DNA from: Corynebacterium epidermidicanis
GTDB lineage: Bacteria > Actinomycetota > Actinomycetes > Mycobacteriales > Mycobacteriaceae
Assembly: GCF_001021025.1 (NCBI RefSeq)
Contig: NZ_CP011541.1
Coordinates: forward strand, 1,240,001 to 1,304,000
Reading direction: 5' to 3'
DNA length: 64,000 nucleotides
The position numbers were made by a program, and so were the translations under genes. Below the pieces are notes generated by a model. The model made no database searches. It was not told where the DNA came from and was given only the letters and a program-made list of their open reading frames with translations. Positions 1-7,136 of the stretch are shown one piece after another. Numbering within the stretch: position 1 is the first letter of the stretch; the number at the start of each line of letters is the position of its first letter.

Positions 1-2
1 AC

Positions 3-737
3 CGCTCGTTGGAGTGCCAAGCGGTGGATCTCGGTGGGGCGCTGCCATGTCGTCAAAATAAGGGGCAGTGGGCACCTTTCAATCCTTCCACTGCGACTTT
101 CGGTGAAGCTATAAACCCTGGGTTTGCACCTGAAGCGTTCGGTTTCGCTGACGGAATCCTTTACTCGGCCCGCAGCACTGGTGCCGGTGAGCTCCAAGTT
201 GCCGCAGGAACGGTTGCGCAGCCTGCAGCTAGCTGGACCGTAACAGTGCCTCGGACCGCGGAGGCAACTGTCGCTGGAACTGCCTCGAACATCACTGTTG
301 CGGCTGACGCCGTCGACGTGCAGCTGGGCGCAGCTACCATCGAACTGACCAAAAACGGTCAGCCACTCACTGAATTGGCTCAGCTTGCCGACGACGCGAA
401 GCTACCGGGAGTACACGTCGAGAAGCAGGTGGGTGACCTTGTGATCTCGAATGACATGGCTGGGCTCATTACAGCGCGTCGTGGCGCGGAGGTGTTGTGG
501 TCGGTACCGGGAGTGTTCGCCAATGACGAAGTGGTCACGGATGGTCGTGCGTTGACCTTCGTGTCGGGAACCGATACTGGAAACAAGCTCACCACGATTT
601 CGCTCGCTACCGGCGAACTGCTGCAACAGCGTGACATCGTGGCGCTGAATTCGCAGCCTAAGAAGATTCAATCAGCAGCAAGCGGCATCTTCCATGTGGA
701 CGGACAGTTCTCCACGATTTCGTACTACCGCGCTTAG
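3..737 (+). CDS. C-terminal part of an unrecognised protein, cut by window start
   Basis: The reading frame is open to the first complete codon of the window and ends in TAG, so the start lies upstream. About 244 residues are visible. They are rich in Gly, Ala, Thr and Val and alternate short beta-like stretches (for example LTTISLATGELLQQR), which resembles the repeating blades of a PQQ-like or WD-like propeller. No catalytic motif is visible. It converges on the methyltransferase gene, whose stop lies two bases away. Its function is not recognised; an exported corynebacterial protein would fit but the N-terminus needed to judge export is missing. Confidence 0.6.
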   Translation, partial: RSLECQAVDLGGALPCRQNKGQWAPFNPSTATFGEAINPGFAPEAFGFADGILYSARSTGAGELQVAAGTVAQPAASWTVTVPRTAEATVAGTASNITVAADAVDVQLGAATIELTKNGQPLTELAQLADDAKLPGVHVEKQVGDLVISNDMAGLITARRGAEVLWSVPGVFANDEVVTDGRALTFVSGTDTGNKLTTISLATGELLQQRDIVALNSQPKKIQSAASGIFHVDGQFSTISYYRA

Positions 738-738
738 G

Positions 739-1521
739 TCAGCGCCGATAGACAAAAATATCGCTTCGATACGGCAACTCGATTTCCGAATCTGGCCGCC
801 ATCCCTGGTGCTCATAGAGAAACCAGCTGAGATTGGCGGTCATTTTTTCGCGCGTAGCGTCGCTGGCCCGCAGCCAATACGCGCGGGTAGCCATGAGGTC
901 GAACAGCTCGCGCGCTTCTAGAGACTGCTTCCATTTCACCCGCACGAGGTCCGAAAGCTTCCAAGGGTCCCGGACATCTGGCAAAAATCCATCACGCTGG
1001 ATGTCACCCGAGTGCGCAATCCGCGTAAACCGATGGGCCCACGGCTCGGTGACATCAATGGTGTTCCACGCCAAAAGCACACAGCCCTCAGCCTTGACGA
1101 CACGGTCCAGTTCCGCACTCGCCCGCTCCACATCAACCCAATGCCAAGTTTGCGCACAACACGCCACGGCCACCGCATCGGATGCCAGGGCAGTCTCTTC
1201 CGCAGCAGCTTGCCAAGCCGGGACGTCCAGCCGACTCCGCAGCTCAGCGATCATCTCCCGACTCACATCCAATGCCACTACCTGCCCGGGGCGCCAGCTG
1301 TGAAGCTGCTCGGTGAGTTTTCCGGTGCCCGCGCCGATGTCGACCACCAAACCAGGTGGGGCAGTGCCCTGCAAAAGCTTCACGACGTCCGATGGATAGC
1401 CCGGCCGAACCCGAGCATAAGTGTCTGTTTCTGCAACGAAGGCTGACCCGATGGTCGTGCGGTGAGAGGAGTCCCGGAACACTGGTGCTTCGCGACGGGA
1501 AATGGGAGGAATGAAAGCCAT
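739..1521 (-). CDS. class I SAM-dependent methyltransferase
   Basis: The protein has about 260 residues with a Rossmann-type SAM-binding motif I (VVDIGAGTGKLT), the acidic residue after beta-2 (VALDVSREM) and a Trp/His-rich segment CCAQTWHWVD typical of methyltransferase-11 type enzymes. The substrate cannot be inferred. An upstream in-frame TTG (1533) exists, but the ATG at 1521 gives the usual N-terminus. Before the island integrated, this gene would have lain next to the 3' end of tRNA-Pro; the truncated tRNA copy (attL) begins 25 bases upstream of the start. Confidence 0.85.
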   Translation of the reverse strand: MAFIPPISRREAPVFRDSSHRTTIGSAFVAETDTYARVRPGYPSDVVKLLQGTAPPGLVVDIGAGTGKLTEQLHSWRPGQVVALDVSREMIAELRSRLDVPAWQAAAEETALASDAVAVACCAQTWHWVDVERASAELDRVVKAEGCVLLAWNTIDVTEPWAHRFTRIAHSGDIQRDGFLPDVRDPWKLSDLVRVKWKQSLEARELFDLMATRAYWLRASDATREKMTANLSWFLYEHQGWRPDSEIELPYRSDIFVYRR

Positions 1522-1545
1522 CGTTACTTCCAAGAAAAGTTAGTG

Positions 1546-1584
1546 GTCGGGCTGACCGGATTCGAACCGACGACCCCTTGACCC
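1546..1584. repeat. attL: truncated 3' copy of tRNA-Pro
   Basis: These 39 bases match 38 of 39 bases of the 3' half of tRNA-Pro at 10468-10506 (acceptor 3' strand, T arm and part of the anticodon stem) and then diverge abruptly. No cloverleaf can be completed, so this is not a tRNA gene. The single mismatch is in the T loop: here it reads ttcgaa, in the intact tRNA tttgaa. Because the integrase lies beside the other copy, this is read as the distal attachment site, which keeps the original host 3' end. Confidence 0.9.
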
Positions 1585-1728
1585 TACTTCATTATATTGA
1601 CGATGTTAGTTGAGGTTAGCGTGAAGGTGACCGGGTTTGCTGTTAGTTATGGTTTCTGCTGGTAAAACATAGTTTCAGTTTGTTAGAACTTGATACACGT
1701 TAATTCATTCCGTTGAGTAACCGTGAAG

Positions 1729-2868
1729 TTAGTCCCCTTCATTCTTGGCCCGTTTTCGTGCCCTTCGCTTGGCTAGGCGCTCCTCTCGATGTTCGGGGGT
1801 TTCAGCTGCTTTGCGTTGCTGATACCGTTCACGTTCTTTAGCTAGTCGGCGCTCTCGCTGCTCTGGGGTCTCTGCTTCAATTCGTCGGCGGCGGCGCTCC
1901 CGTTCAGCTGCACGACGGCGCTCAAGTTGATCTTCATCTGTTCGTTCAGACGTAGGCTTACGCTTGGCGCCACCGGCGGGTTGGATGTGGGTGCCTAGAC
2001 GTTGTTCAATCTGCTCTAGTCGGTCCCGTAGTTGCTGCTCCAGAGCTTCGATGGTGTCTAGGACTTCGAGATGCTGGCGTAACGCTTGCTCCAGGCTGTC
2101 GAGTCGTTGCTTCACTGTCGGTTCCTTTGTATCGGCTTGTCGGGTGGGTGGTTCGCTGGTCGGGAATATGGCTGGTGCTGGAGGAGCTAGCGGTTCGGAT
2201 ACCGGGGGCTCAGATACTGGTGGGGTTGGCAGTAGCTTGAGCCGTTTCGAGCGCGGAGCGTTAGCGCATGTCTCACATACGCCCCCGCGAAGGTGCTTCA
2301 CTTCACCCTGACCCGGTCGGTGGCCGATTGGCACCATAGGGCGCTGGCACTTCCTACAGTTCTTCGGGCGGCCATTGACCAGCGTTCTGTTAGTACTGCG
2401 TTTCTCCTGGCCTTTCATCGCCTTCAAGTAGGCAATTCGGCAGTTGGTACAAAAGTTGCGGGCATAGTGCATGACGTAGCCCATGGGTACTTTCCCACGT
2501 GTCCAGGGGACCATAGGCTCATGGCAGTTCACACACTGGTTGTCTGCTTTTGGTCGTGGGGCGGTGCCACGGTATGTGGGCACGGGTTCGCCCGCGATTT
2601 CTGCGAGGGCTCGCGCGGTGGCAGTATCACCTTTGCAATGCACCCCGGCCATGATCACGTCGCTGGCGGGGCTCTCGAAACACCCGTCGAGGCTGGTCCC
2701 AGCTTTGAGTGCGTCGAGGGCGCACGACGTACGCATGTGGCAGTGCTGGCACATGCGTATTGCCTCGTCACGTGACGTTTTCTTAGCCTTATTTGGGGCG
2801 CTGAAAGCAGGGTTCGTGGTTCGGTGGCAGGGCGGGAAATTCGGGTTTCTCAAGGCTGGAGTGCTCAA
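1729..2868 (-). CDS. WhiB-like domain fused to zinc ribbons and a basic coiled-coil tail
   Basis: Using the TTG at 2868 the protein has 379 residues. Cys14, Cys40, Cys43 and Cys49 follow the WhiB iron-sulfur spacing C..CxxCx5C, but the usual GVWGG turn is replaced by a DGCFESP segment. Two treble CxxC..CxxC zinc-ribbon-like units follow (about residues 112-143 and 171-201), then a Pro-rich repeat (PPVSEPPVSEP), a heptad-rich coiled coil (about 245-300) and an Arg/Lys/Glu-rich tail with two AETPE-x-RE-x-RLAK repeats. A DNA-binding, possibly redox-sensing role fits. The start is uncertain: the open frame extends to 3066 over the neighbouring gene, and no good ribosome site precedes TTG 2868. 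It is the last gene before attL. Confidence 0.7.
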   Translation of the reverse strand: MSTPALRNPNFPPCHRTTNPAFSAPNKAKKTSRDEAIRMCQHCHMRTSCALDALKAGTSLDGCFESPASDVIMAGVHCKGDTATARALAEIAGEPVPTYRGTAPRPKADNQCVNCHEPMVPWTRGKVPMGYVMHYARNFCTNCRIAYLKAMKGQEKRSTNRTLVNGRPKNCRKCQRPMVPIGHRPGQGEVKHLRGGVCETCANAPRSKRLKLLPTPPVSEPPVSEPLAPPAPAIFPTSEPPTRQADTKEPTVKQRLDSLEQALRQHLEVLDTIEALEQQLRDRLEQIEQRLGTHIQPAGGAKRKPTSERTDEDQLERRRAAERERRRRRIEAETPEQRERRLAKERERYQQRKAAETPEHREERLAKRRARKRAKNEGD

Positions 2869-2939
2869 CTGTGGCAGGCGTTGGGAGACGTGGGCGGCAC
2901 CCGCGCCACGGTTGTGGGAGGGGTGCCGTCGGCGGCTGG

Positions 2940-3593
2940 TTAAGCCGGTACCTGGAGAGTGAAACCAACCGCGCCGGTGATCGCCTCGATCGCTGGGATC
3001 GAGGTCTCTGGGTACGAGTCTGGAGTATTTACGTCGCTGAGGAGGCGGCGGGACGCGTTGAGCCACTGCTTGAAATAGTTGTTGATCGCGGCCTCAAGGT
3101 AAGGGCGCTGCTTGATTGCCTCACCGTAGAGAGACGATGCTTCGGCAAGCAGAGCGCGGAATGTGGCCATATCGAGTGCCCCAGTCATGATCGCTTCCTG
3201 GTTGAGGATCACATCCGCATATTCAGCGGTGCCTTCAATAGCCATGCGCTCAATACGGGCCTTAGCGTCGTTGTACGAGATAGAGCCACGGTTGAGGGTG
3301 CGGGCGGCTGCAAGCTCGGCGACTACGCGCTGACTAGTAGGAATGGTGCTTGGGTTTATGTATTCGTCCTCGAGGCTGGTGGTATGCGCATCGAGGGCAG
3401 GGAGAAGCTGGTTCACCTTCGTCTCGAGTTCTGCGAGCTTAGGTGCGTATTTGGTGGCGATGTTGTTCCATTGCTGGCGCTTGCCTTCGGCGCTGTAAGC
3501 GGTGTCGGCGTTGATGGTGTCGGCGGTGGCGCGTAGTGCTGCGTAGAGGGTGCGAATATCGTTGGCTAGGGCGTTGGTGTTGATCGTTGCCAT
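2940..3593 (-). CDS. island protein of unknown function, helical
   Basis: The 217-residue protein starts at the ATG at 3593, which is preceded by the strong site AAGGAGCTGCCACAA; a longer frame upstream (to 3797) lacks such a site and overlaps the next gene. Composition (Ala, Glu, Leu, Asn) and long runs without Pro or Gly suggest a mostly alpha-helical, possibly oligomeric protein; the stretch around residues 35-75 has heptad character. No family is recognised. Its position between small accessory genes and the WhiB-like gene would suit a morphogenesis or interference protein of a satellite, but there is no direct evidence for either. Confidence 0.7.
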   Translation of the reverse strand: MATINTNALANDIRTLYAALRATADTINADTAYSAEGKRQQWNNIATKYAPKLAELETKVNQLLPALDAHTTSLEDEYINPSTIPTSQRVVAELAAARTLNRGSISYNDAKARIERMAIEGTAEYADVILNQEAIMTGALDMATFRALLAEASSLYGEAIKQRPYLEAAINNYFKQWLNASRRLLSDVNTPDSYPETSIPAIEAITGAVGFTLQVPA

Positions 3594-3714
3594 TTGTGGC
3601 AGCTCCTTCCTGGTTGGGGTGTAGGAGTGTTGTAGCAGGAAGGGCGTGGCGTTCAGTTGAGTGCGGCAAAAAGGCCCGCCGCGAGTGGGGTGGGAGGAAC
3701 AAAATAGGTCAGGG

Positions 3715-4041
3715 CTAGTCGGTGTGACCTCGAATGCTTCGGAGCTTATCAATGACTCGATGGTCACCTTCAAGGAAATATCCCTCGGCCCACTCACATA
3801 GATGCGGTGGGATCCCGTGCCCGTTGTTGACGAGCTGGGACACTAGGGACTCGACGGCGCCTTCTTCCTCACCGTCAAGCATTTGGCTGTACGCGTCCCA
3901 GGCGGCGTCCTCAATGAACCGTTGACCGTAATCAATGATCTCGCACAGCTCCGGGTAGAACTCACGGTAAGTGGTCGGAATGGGTATCATTTTGTATCCA
4001 ATTCTGTATGTCTGTATGGCTTGAAAATAAGTTGTTTTCAC
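3715..4041 (-). CDS. small acidic island protein, unknown
   Basis: The frame encodes up to 108 residues from a GTG at 4041, where the purine-rich AGAGGGG abuts the start too closely; an internal ATG (about 3990, protein starting MIPIPTT) with GGA seven bases upstream may be the true start. The product is acidic (DGEEEGAVES) with two Trp-containing helices. No family is recognised. It lies 27 bases after the next gene upstream in the same direction, so they are probably cotranscribed. Confidence 0.5.
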   Translation of the reverse strand: MKTTYFQAIQTYRIGYKMIPIPTTYREFYPELCEIIDYGQRFIEDAAWDAYSQMLDGEEEGAVESLVSQLVNNGHGIPPHLCEWAEGYFLEGDHRVIDKLRSIRGHTD

Positions 4042-4068
4042 CCCCTCTGGTTCTAGGGATTAATCTAC

Positions 4069-4320
4069 CTACTGCTCGGTGTAGTCGTTCTTGTAAAACT
4101 CGTTTTTACGCGGGTGGCCGTGGTGCCAGACCTCGATCTCTCCAGTGGAAGGCTTAACCGCGAAGGATAAGGATGGAGCCCCGTCGTAAAAGGTATCGGC
4201 GCAAACCATGAAGTATTCTCCGTTCCAGTTCACTTTCTTGGTAAGCATGCTCTCATGGTGAGGAATGGTGGTGTCTGCCATCACGACGTTGTAAGCCTGT
4301 TGAGCTGACTCGACTTTCAT
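4069..4320 (-). CDS. small island protein, weakly Imm35/YrhB-like
   Basis: The 83-residue protein begins at an ATG preceded by GTGGGAAACAATC. The central part (NGEYFMVCADTF then FAVKPSTGEIEVW) has the pattern of a small alpha/beta domain in which a strand ends in tGei, vaguely like the Imm35/YrhB immunity fold; this likeness is weak and from memory. It is the first gene of the leftward group of the island, facing the regulator gene at 4548. Confidence 0.5.
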   Translation of the reverse strand: MKVESAQQAYNVVMADTTIPHHESMLTKKVNWNGEYFMVCADTFYDGAPSLSFAVKPSTGEIEVWHHGHPRKNEFYKNDYTEQ

Positions 4321-4547
4321 GATTGTTTCCCACGTTTGTTTATGATCTCAGTTCGGATTGATGGAGTATCCACTTTATGCAAATGGTGCATAATCGTTCC
4401 AATATGACATAACATACATTATCGGACATTTATAGATTCACAAGGGTGAAAATATGCATTCTGCAACCCTGTGGCCATTGAAAACGATGAAAATGGGGAA
4501 GTGTTCAACTGTTCAATAATCGCGGCATGTCCATTAGGGTGGAACGT
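4321..4547. promoter_or_regulatory. divergent control region of the island
   Basis: This AT-rich gap separates the leftward accessory genes from the rightward repressor-like gene. It contains a near-palindromic block at 4401-4428 (described separately) and several TATAAT-like hexamers. A lysogeny-type switch is the natural reading of a repressor gene facing accessory genes, but individual promoter elements cannot be fixed by eye. Confidence 0.5.
4401..4428. repeat. near-palindrome shared with 42101-42129
   Basis: The block reads CAATA, then TGACATAA, two bases CA, then TACATTATCGGACA. The copy at 42101-42129 differs at the fifth base and at the two central bases. Half-sites TGTCCGATAAT (reverse strand) and TGACATAA (forward) give an imperfect inverted repeat centred on a TA/AC step. 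The half-site recalls resolvase res sites of Tn3-type elements (TGTCNGATAAT), which is a recollection, not a match that was computed. It could equally be an operator for a regulator that acts at both places. Confidence 0.6.
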
Positions 4548-4877
4548 ATGAGCACCGAAGACAAGCGACGTTCCCCAGAACCGGCATGGCTCCTCAACAT
4601 CACAACCGACTCCCGCCATGCTATCGCACAACGCCTAGGCATATCTCACACCAAACTGAACCGACAAATCAACGGCACAACACCTCTAACAGCGGACCTC
4701 GTCCTCAACATCGCGCACGCCTACAAAGCCGACCCGATCCGGGCGCTTCTCCAAGCAGGCAAGCTCACCCCCTCCGATATGCGCCCCTATTCGGCCGCCA
4801 ATAACGCACTAGCAGCCCTTACAAACAAAACGCTGTTGCAAGAGCTGCTACGACGTGAGCCGGTAGAAGGGGACTAG
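4548..4877 (+). CDS. XRE-like HTH regulator of the island
   Basis: The 109-residue protein has an N-terminal helix-turn-helix (AIAQRLGISHTKLNRQING, about residues 24-42) followed by helices typical of XRE repressors, with LLQAGKLTP as a likely second helix pair. The ATG at 4548 was chosen because AGGGTGGAACGT precedes it; an upstream ATG at 4527 has no ribosome site. It is the only rightward gene in the left half of the element and faces the leftward genes, as a prophage-type repressor would. Its stop overlaps the stop of the convergent gene at 4874 by four bases. Confidence 0.7.
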   Translation: MSTEDKRRSPEPAWLLNITTDSRHAIAQRLGISHTKLNRQINGTTPLTADLVLNIAHAYKADPIRALLQAGKLTPSDMRPYSAANNALAALTNKTLLQELLRREPVEGD

Positions 4878-5371
4878 TAATCCTGCCCGCCCATGAGCTC
4901 ATCCAGGTCCAACTCCTCGATAGTCTTAAACCCTGTTCGAATCGCCTCCAAGACAGCCTCCTGGCTAGCATCCTCGGTACCTGTCGGGAGCATGTCCTGA
5001 ACCAGGTTGCCGATCCTCACGTCATTAGTCGCTGCGATACCCGCTGACGTTAAGAGCTCACGGGCGGCCGCGGGTGTCAGATCTTCACCTTCAACCACCT
5101 TTTGAATGAAGATGCGGGAGATAAAGCGGAATTTCTCAGCAAGCTCGATGCGTTCCAACAAGGCGTGTGCTGTTCGATTTTGGGCAGCTCGGAGCGTGTG
5201 GGTGGCATCGAAAGTGATCCCGGCACGCTTCGCTGCTTTATCCACTTGGTAGGTGTTAGTGCCTAGCCGTCGGGCTATTTCGTTGCGGCCTAAATTCTGC
5301 TCGTAGAGCTCTCGAACTTTAGCGGCGGTGATGGTCTTTTTCTTGTCTGTACCTGTCGGTTGATTGGTCAT
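4874..5371 (-). CDS. HTH protein, possible small-terminase-like
   Basis: The 165-residue protein has a Lys-rich start, then a resolvase/Hin-type helix-turn-helix (VRELYEQNLGRNEIARRLG, about 17-35), a central helical region (about 60-105) and an acidic C-terminus ending in DLDELMGGQDY. An N-terminal HTH followed by a helical oligomerisation region and a short tail is the layout of phage small terminase subunits, and satellites often carry their own copy to redirect packaging. This is inference; a plain regulator is also possible. It lies six bases after the upstream gene, whose end supplies its GGAGG. Confidence 0.6.
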   Translation of the reverse strand: MTNQPTGTDKKKTITAAKVRELYEQNLGRNEIARRLGTNTYQVDKAAKRAGITFDATHTLRAAQNRTAHALLERIELAEKFRFISRIFIQKVVEGEDLTPAAARELLTSAGIAATNDVRIGNLVQDMLPTGTEDASQEAVLEAIRTGFKTIEELDLDELMGGQDY

Positions 5372-5377
5372 GAGGGG

Positions 5378-5641
5378 TTAGTCCTCCATGCGTTCAAGTT
5401 GGGTGAGGCGTTGCTCTGTGGCTCCGCTGACTTTGGTTGCGCGGGCTTCGGTTTCTTGGGGTGTGAGGTTGGGGGCCATGAAGTAGTCGAGGTTGGGGAG
5501 TTCTCTGCAAAGCAGTAAGTTGATTGTTGGTTCTGCGTCGGCGGGGATTGCGTTGCGGATGGTCCAGTAGTTTTTGTGGTCGCGTTTGACCGTGGCTAGG
5601 AATAGGGCTTGGGCGAGCTTACTTAGGCGGATCTTTGGCAT
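5378..5641 (-). CDS. small island protein, unknown
   Basis: The 87-residue protein has a basic, hydrophobic N-terminal half (ALFLATVKRDHKNYW) and an acidic end. No family is recognised. It starts right beside the iteron-like array (5663-5838) and is followed after six bases by the HTH protein, so both are probably transcribed from within or across the candidate origin. The ribosome site is weak. Confidence 0.55.
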   Translation of the reverse strand: MPKIRLSKLAQALFLATVKRDHKNYWTIRNAIPADAEPTINLLLCRELPNLDYFMAPNLTPQETEARATKVSGATEQRLTQLERMED

Positions 5642-5662
5642 GTTCGTTGTCTTTCGGTCTGG

Positions 5663-5838
5663 GGTAGGTGTCCTACCTGTCCTAGGTGTCCTCCCGCTGG
5701 TCGTGGCCTATTTTGGGTGTCCTAGGTGGGTGTCCTCTGGTGTCCTAGATTGTTAGGGCGTAGGACACCTAGGACAGGGCGGTTAGGACACTGAAAACGC
5801 GGTGTGACCTGTGAAAGGACGGCTAGGACGGCTAGGAC
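5663..5838. repeat. iteron-like array of GTGTCCTA, candidate origin
   Basis: In about 175 bases the octamer GGTGTCCT(A/C) or its close variant TGTCCTA recurs at 5667, 5679, 5686, 5716, 5729 and 5740 in one direction; TAGGACA or TAGGACG recurs in the other at 5761, 5770, 5784, 5824 and 5834. The two groups face each other around 5750. The last copies overlap the stop codon of the helicase-like gene. Clustered direct and inverted iterons next to replication genes are the hallmark of theta-type plasmid and satellite origins. No AT-rich unwinding segment is obvious inside the array. Confidence 0.65.
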
Positions 5839-7136
5839 GCTTGCTTTAGCTTTGTAGGAAATCGCGGGCCCTGCCGTAACCAGTCCTGTTTGTCGCTAGT
5901 GACGATTTTGTCTGAAATGAGACCCGTGAGGATTTCGTCAAACTCTGAACGAAAACGCCGGGCCTTATCGCGGAGAGCGGAGCGTTTAACAGGTTCCTCA
6001 TGTGCCAGTGAGTCCATGATTAGTGTCTCTGCCTTCTTGAGTCGATCCCGCTCGAGTTTGGCGTTAATTGAGTCTTCCTTTTGGCGCTTCTCGACACCCG
6101 CGGCTATTTCTTGAGCCTGAAGATGCGCAATGCAGCGTTCCCTAACTGCGTCGCTGTAATCCATGAGGGCCCCGGCCCGGTGCCAGTCGCCTAGGCTAAC
6201 TTCCGCCTTGGAGGATAGCAGCGCAATGCCCGCGGCAAGTTTGAGTCGCGTTTGGTTACGGTGCCCGTTGTTGTCCTTAGCTGGCCCGTACTTGAGGGTG
6301 TCACGGGCTGCACTTACGGTCTCTTTCACTACCTGGTCTGGGAAAGTCACGCCGGTCTCTGCGAGTGTTCGGGAAAGACTTACAGGGGACAAATCGAGTG
6401 CTTTCGTGCTGAACTCTTTTCCATCTTCAACATCTTCAAGTTGAGGGTCTAAGGGTTCGACGGTGAGCAGTCGGTGAGCGAGGCCATCATCTTTCCCGCT
6501 GAAAAGTTCATCTGAGCGATCTGGTTGCATTCCCACCCACACGCCTACTGTGTAGCTGTTTTCGGGAATGTAGGTAGATTCTGATTTGTTGGTGAACCCT
6601 AGTGCGTTACCTGAGTACATGGATAGTAGGGTTCCGCGGAGGGTTGACCCGGTACGCCCCATGAGTGCTGCGAGGGTACCAACTTCGGAGGCCCCGAATA
6701 CAGTTGGTGGTGCAGTTTGCTGGTCCTTGTTCGGTGTGATGGCTGCTACGAGTCCTTCGCCGGAACCTGGGGAGTGTCGGCGGATTTCCACGGGGATATC
6801 ATCGTGAGTGATCTTTAGAGCGTTCGCTACTTGAGATGCGTGCCTGTCCTTGTGTGCGCCAGGTCCACCTACCAGCACAAGTATCTGGTTGAGTGAGCCG
6901 GGTCCTAATCCAGCGTTGAACGTGGTACCGGGAGGGACGGCGGCACACACGTTCATGATGGCAATGCACAGAGATGCGATTGGGGAAAGTGTGCATTCGC
7001 GCGTTGAACTTTTCAGCGTTGTCAACGCCGCTCCTGGTTCATATTTAACTCCTTCAATAGTGACGGTGCCGAAAACGTCCTTCTCGAGCTGCTTCCATTG
7101 CTGGAGGGTGTATGCGCTCTCAAGTCTGCGGGTCAC
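5832..7136 (-). CDS. helicase/primase-like ATPase of the island (DUF3987-like)
   Basis: The 434-residue protein starts at a GTG that overlaps the previous stop (GTGA). A RecA-like core is visible: beta-1 LVLVGGPGAHKDRHASQV stands where a Walker A loop is expected but has HKD in place of GK(S/T); a VFGASEVGTLAALMGR segment fits Walker B/motif H1a surroundings; YTVGVWVGMQPD fits the following strand. The C-terminal 100 residues look like a charged coiled helix plus a winged-helix (ALRDKARRF to FPTKL). This layout is like the DUF3987 proteins of satellites and plasmids, which act in replication initiation. Its 3' end runs into the iteron array, supporting a role at that origin. Catalytic competence is uncertain. 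Confidence 0.6.
   Translation of the reverse strand: MTRRLESAYTLQQWKQLEKDVFGTVTIEGVKYEPGAALTTLKSSTRECTLSPIASLCIAIMNVCAAVPPGTTFNAGLGPGSLNQILVLVGGPGAHKDRHASQVANALKITHDDIPVEIRRHSPGSGEGLVAAITPNKDQQTAPPTVFGASEVGTLAALMGRTGSTLRGTLLSMYSGNALGFTNKSESTYIPENSYTVGVWVGMQPDRSDELFSGKDDGLAHRLLTVEPLDPQLEDVEDGKEFSTKALDLSPVSLSRTLAETGVTFPDQVVKETVSAARDTLKYGPAKDNNGHRNQTRLKLAAGIALLSSKAEVSLGDWHRAGALMDYSDAVRERCIAHLQAQEIAAGVEKRQKEDSINAKLERDRLKKAETLIMDSLAHEEPVKRSALRDKARRFRSEFDEILTGLISDKIVTSDKQDWLRQGPRFPTKLKQAS

Noticed and set aside
1546..1590. Possible tRNA gene at the left end
   Set aside because: Only the 3' half of a tRNA is present, without anticodon loop, D arm or 5' acceptor strand; it is an attachment-site remnant.
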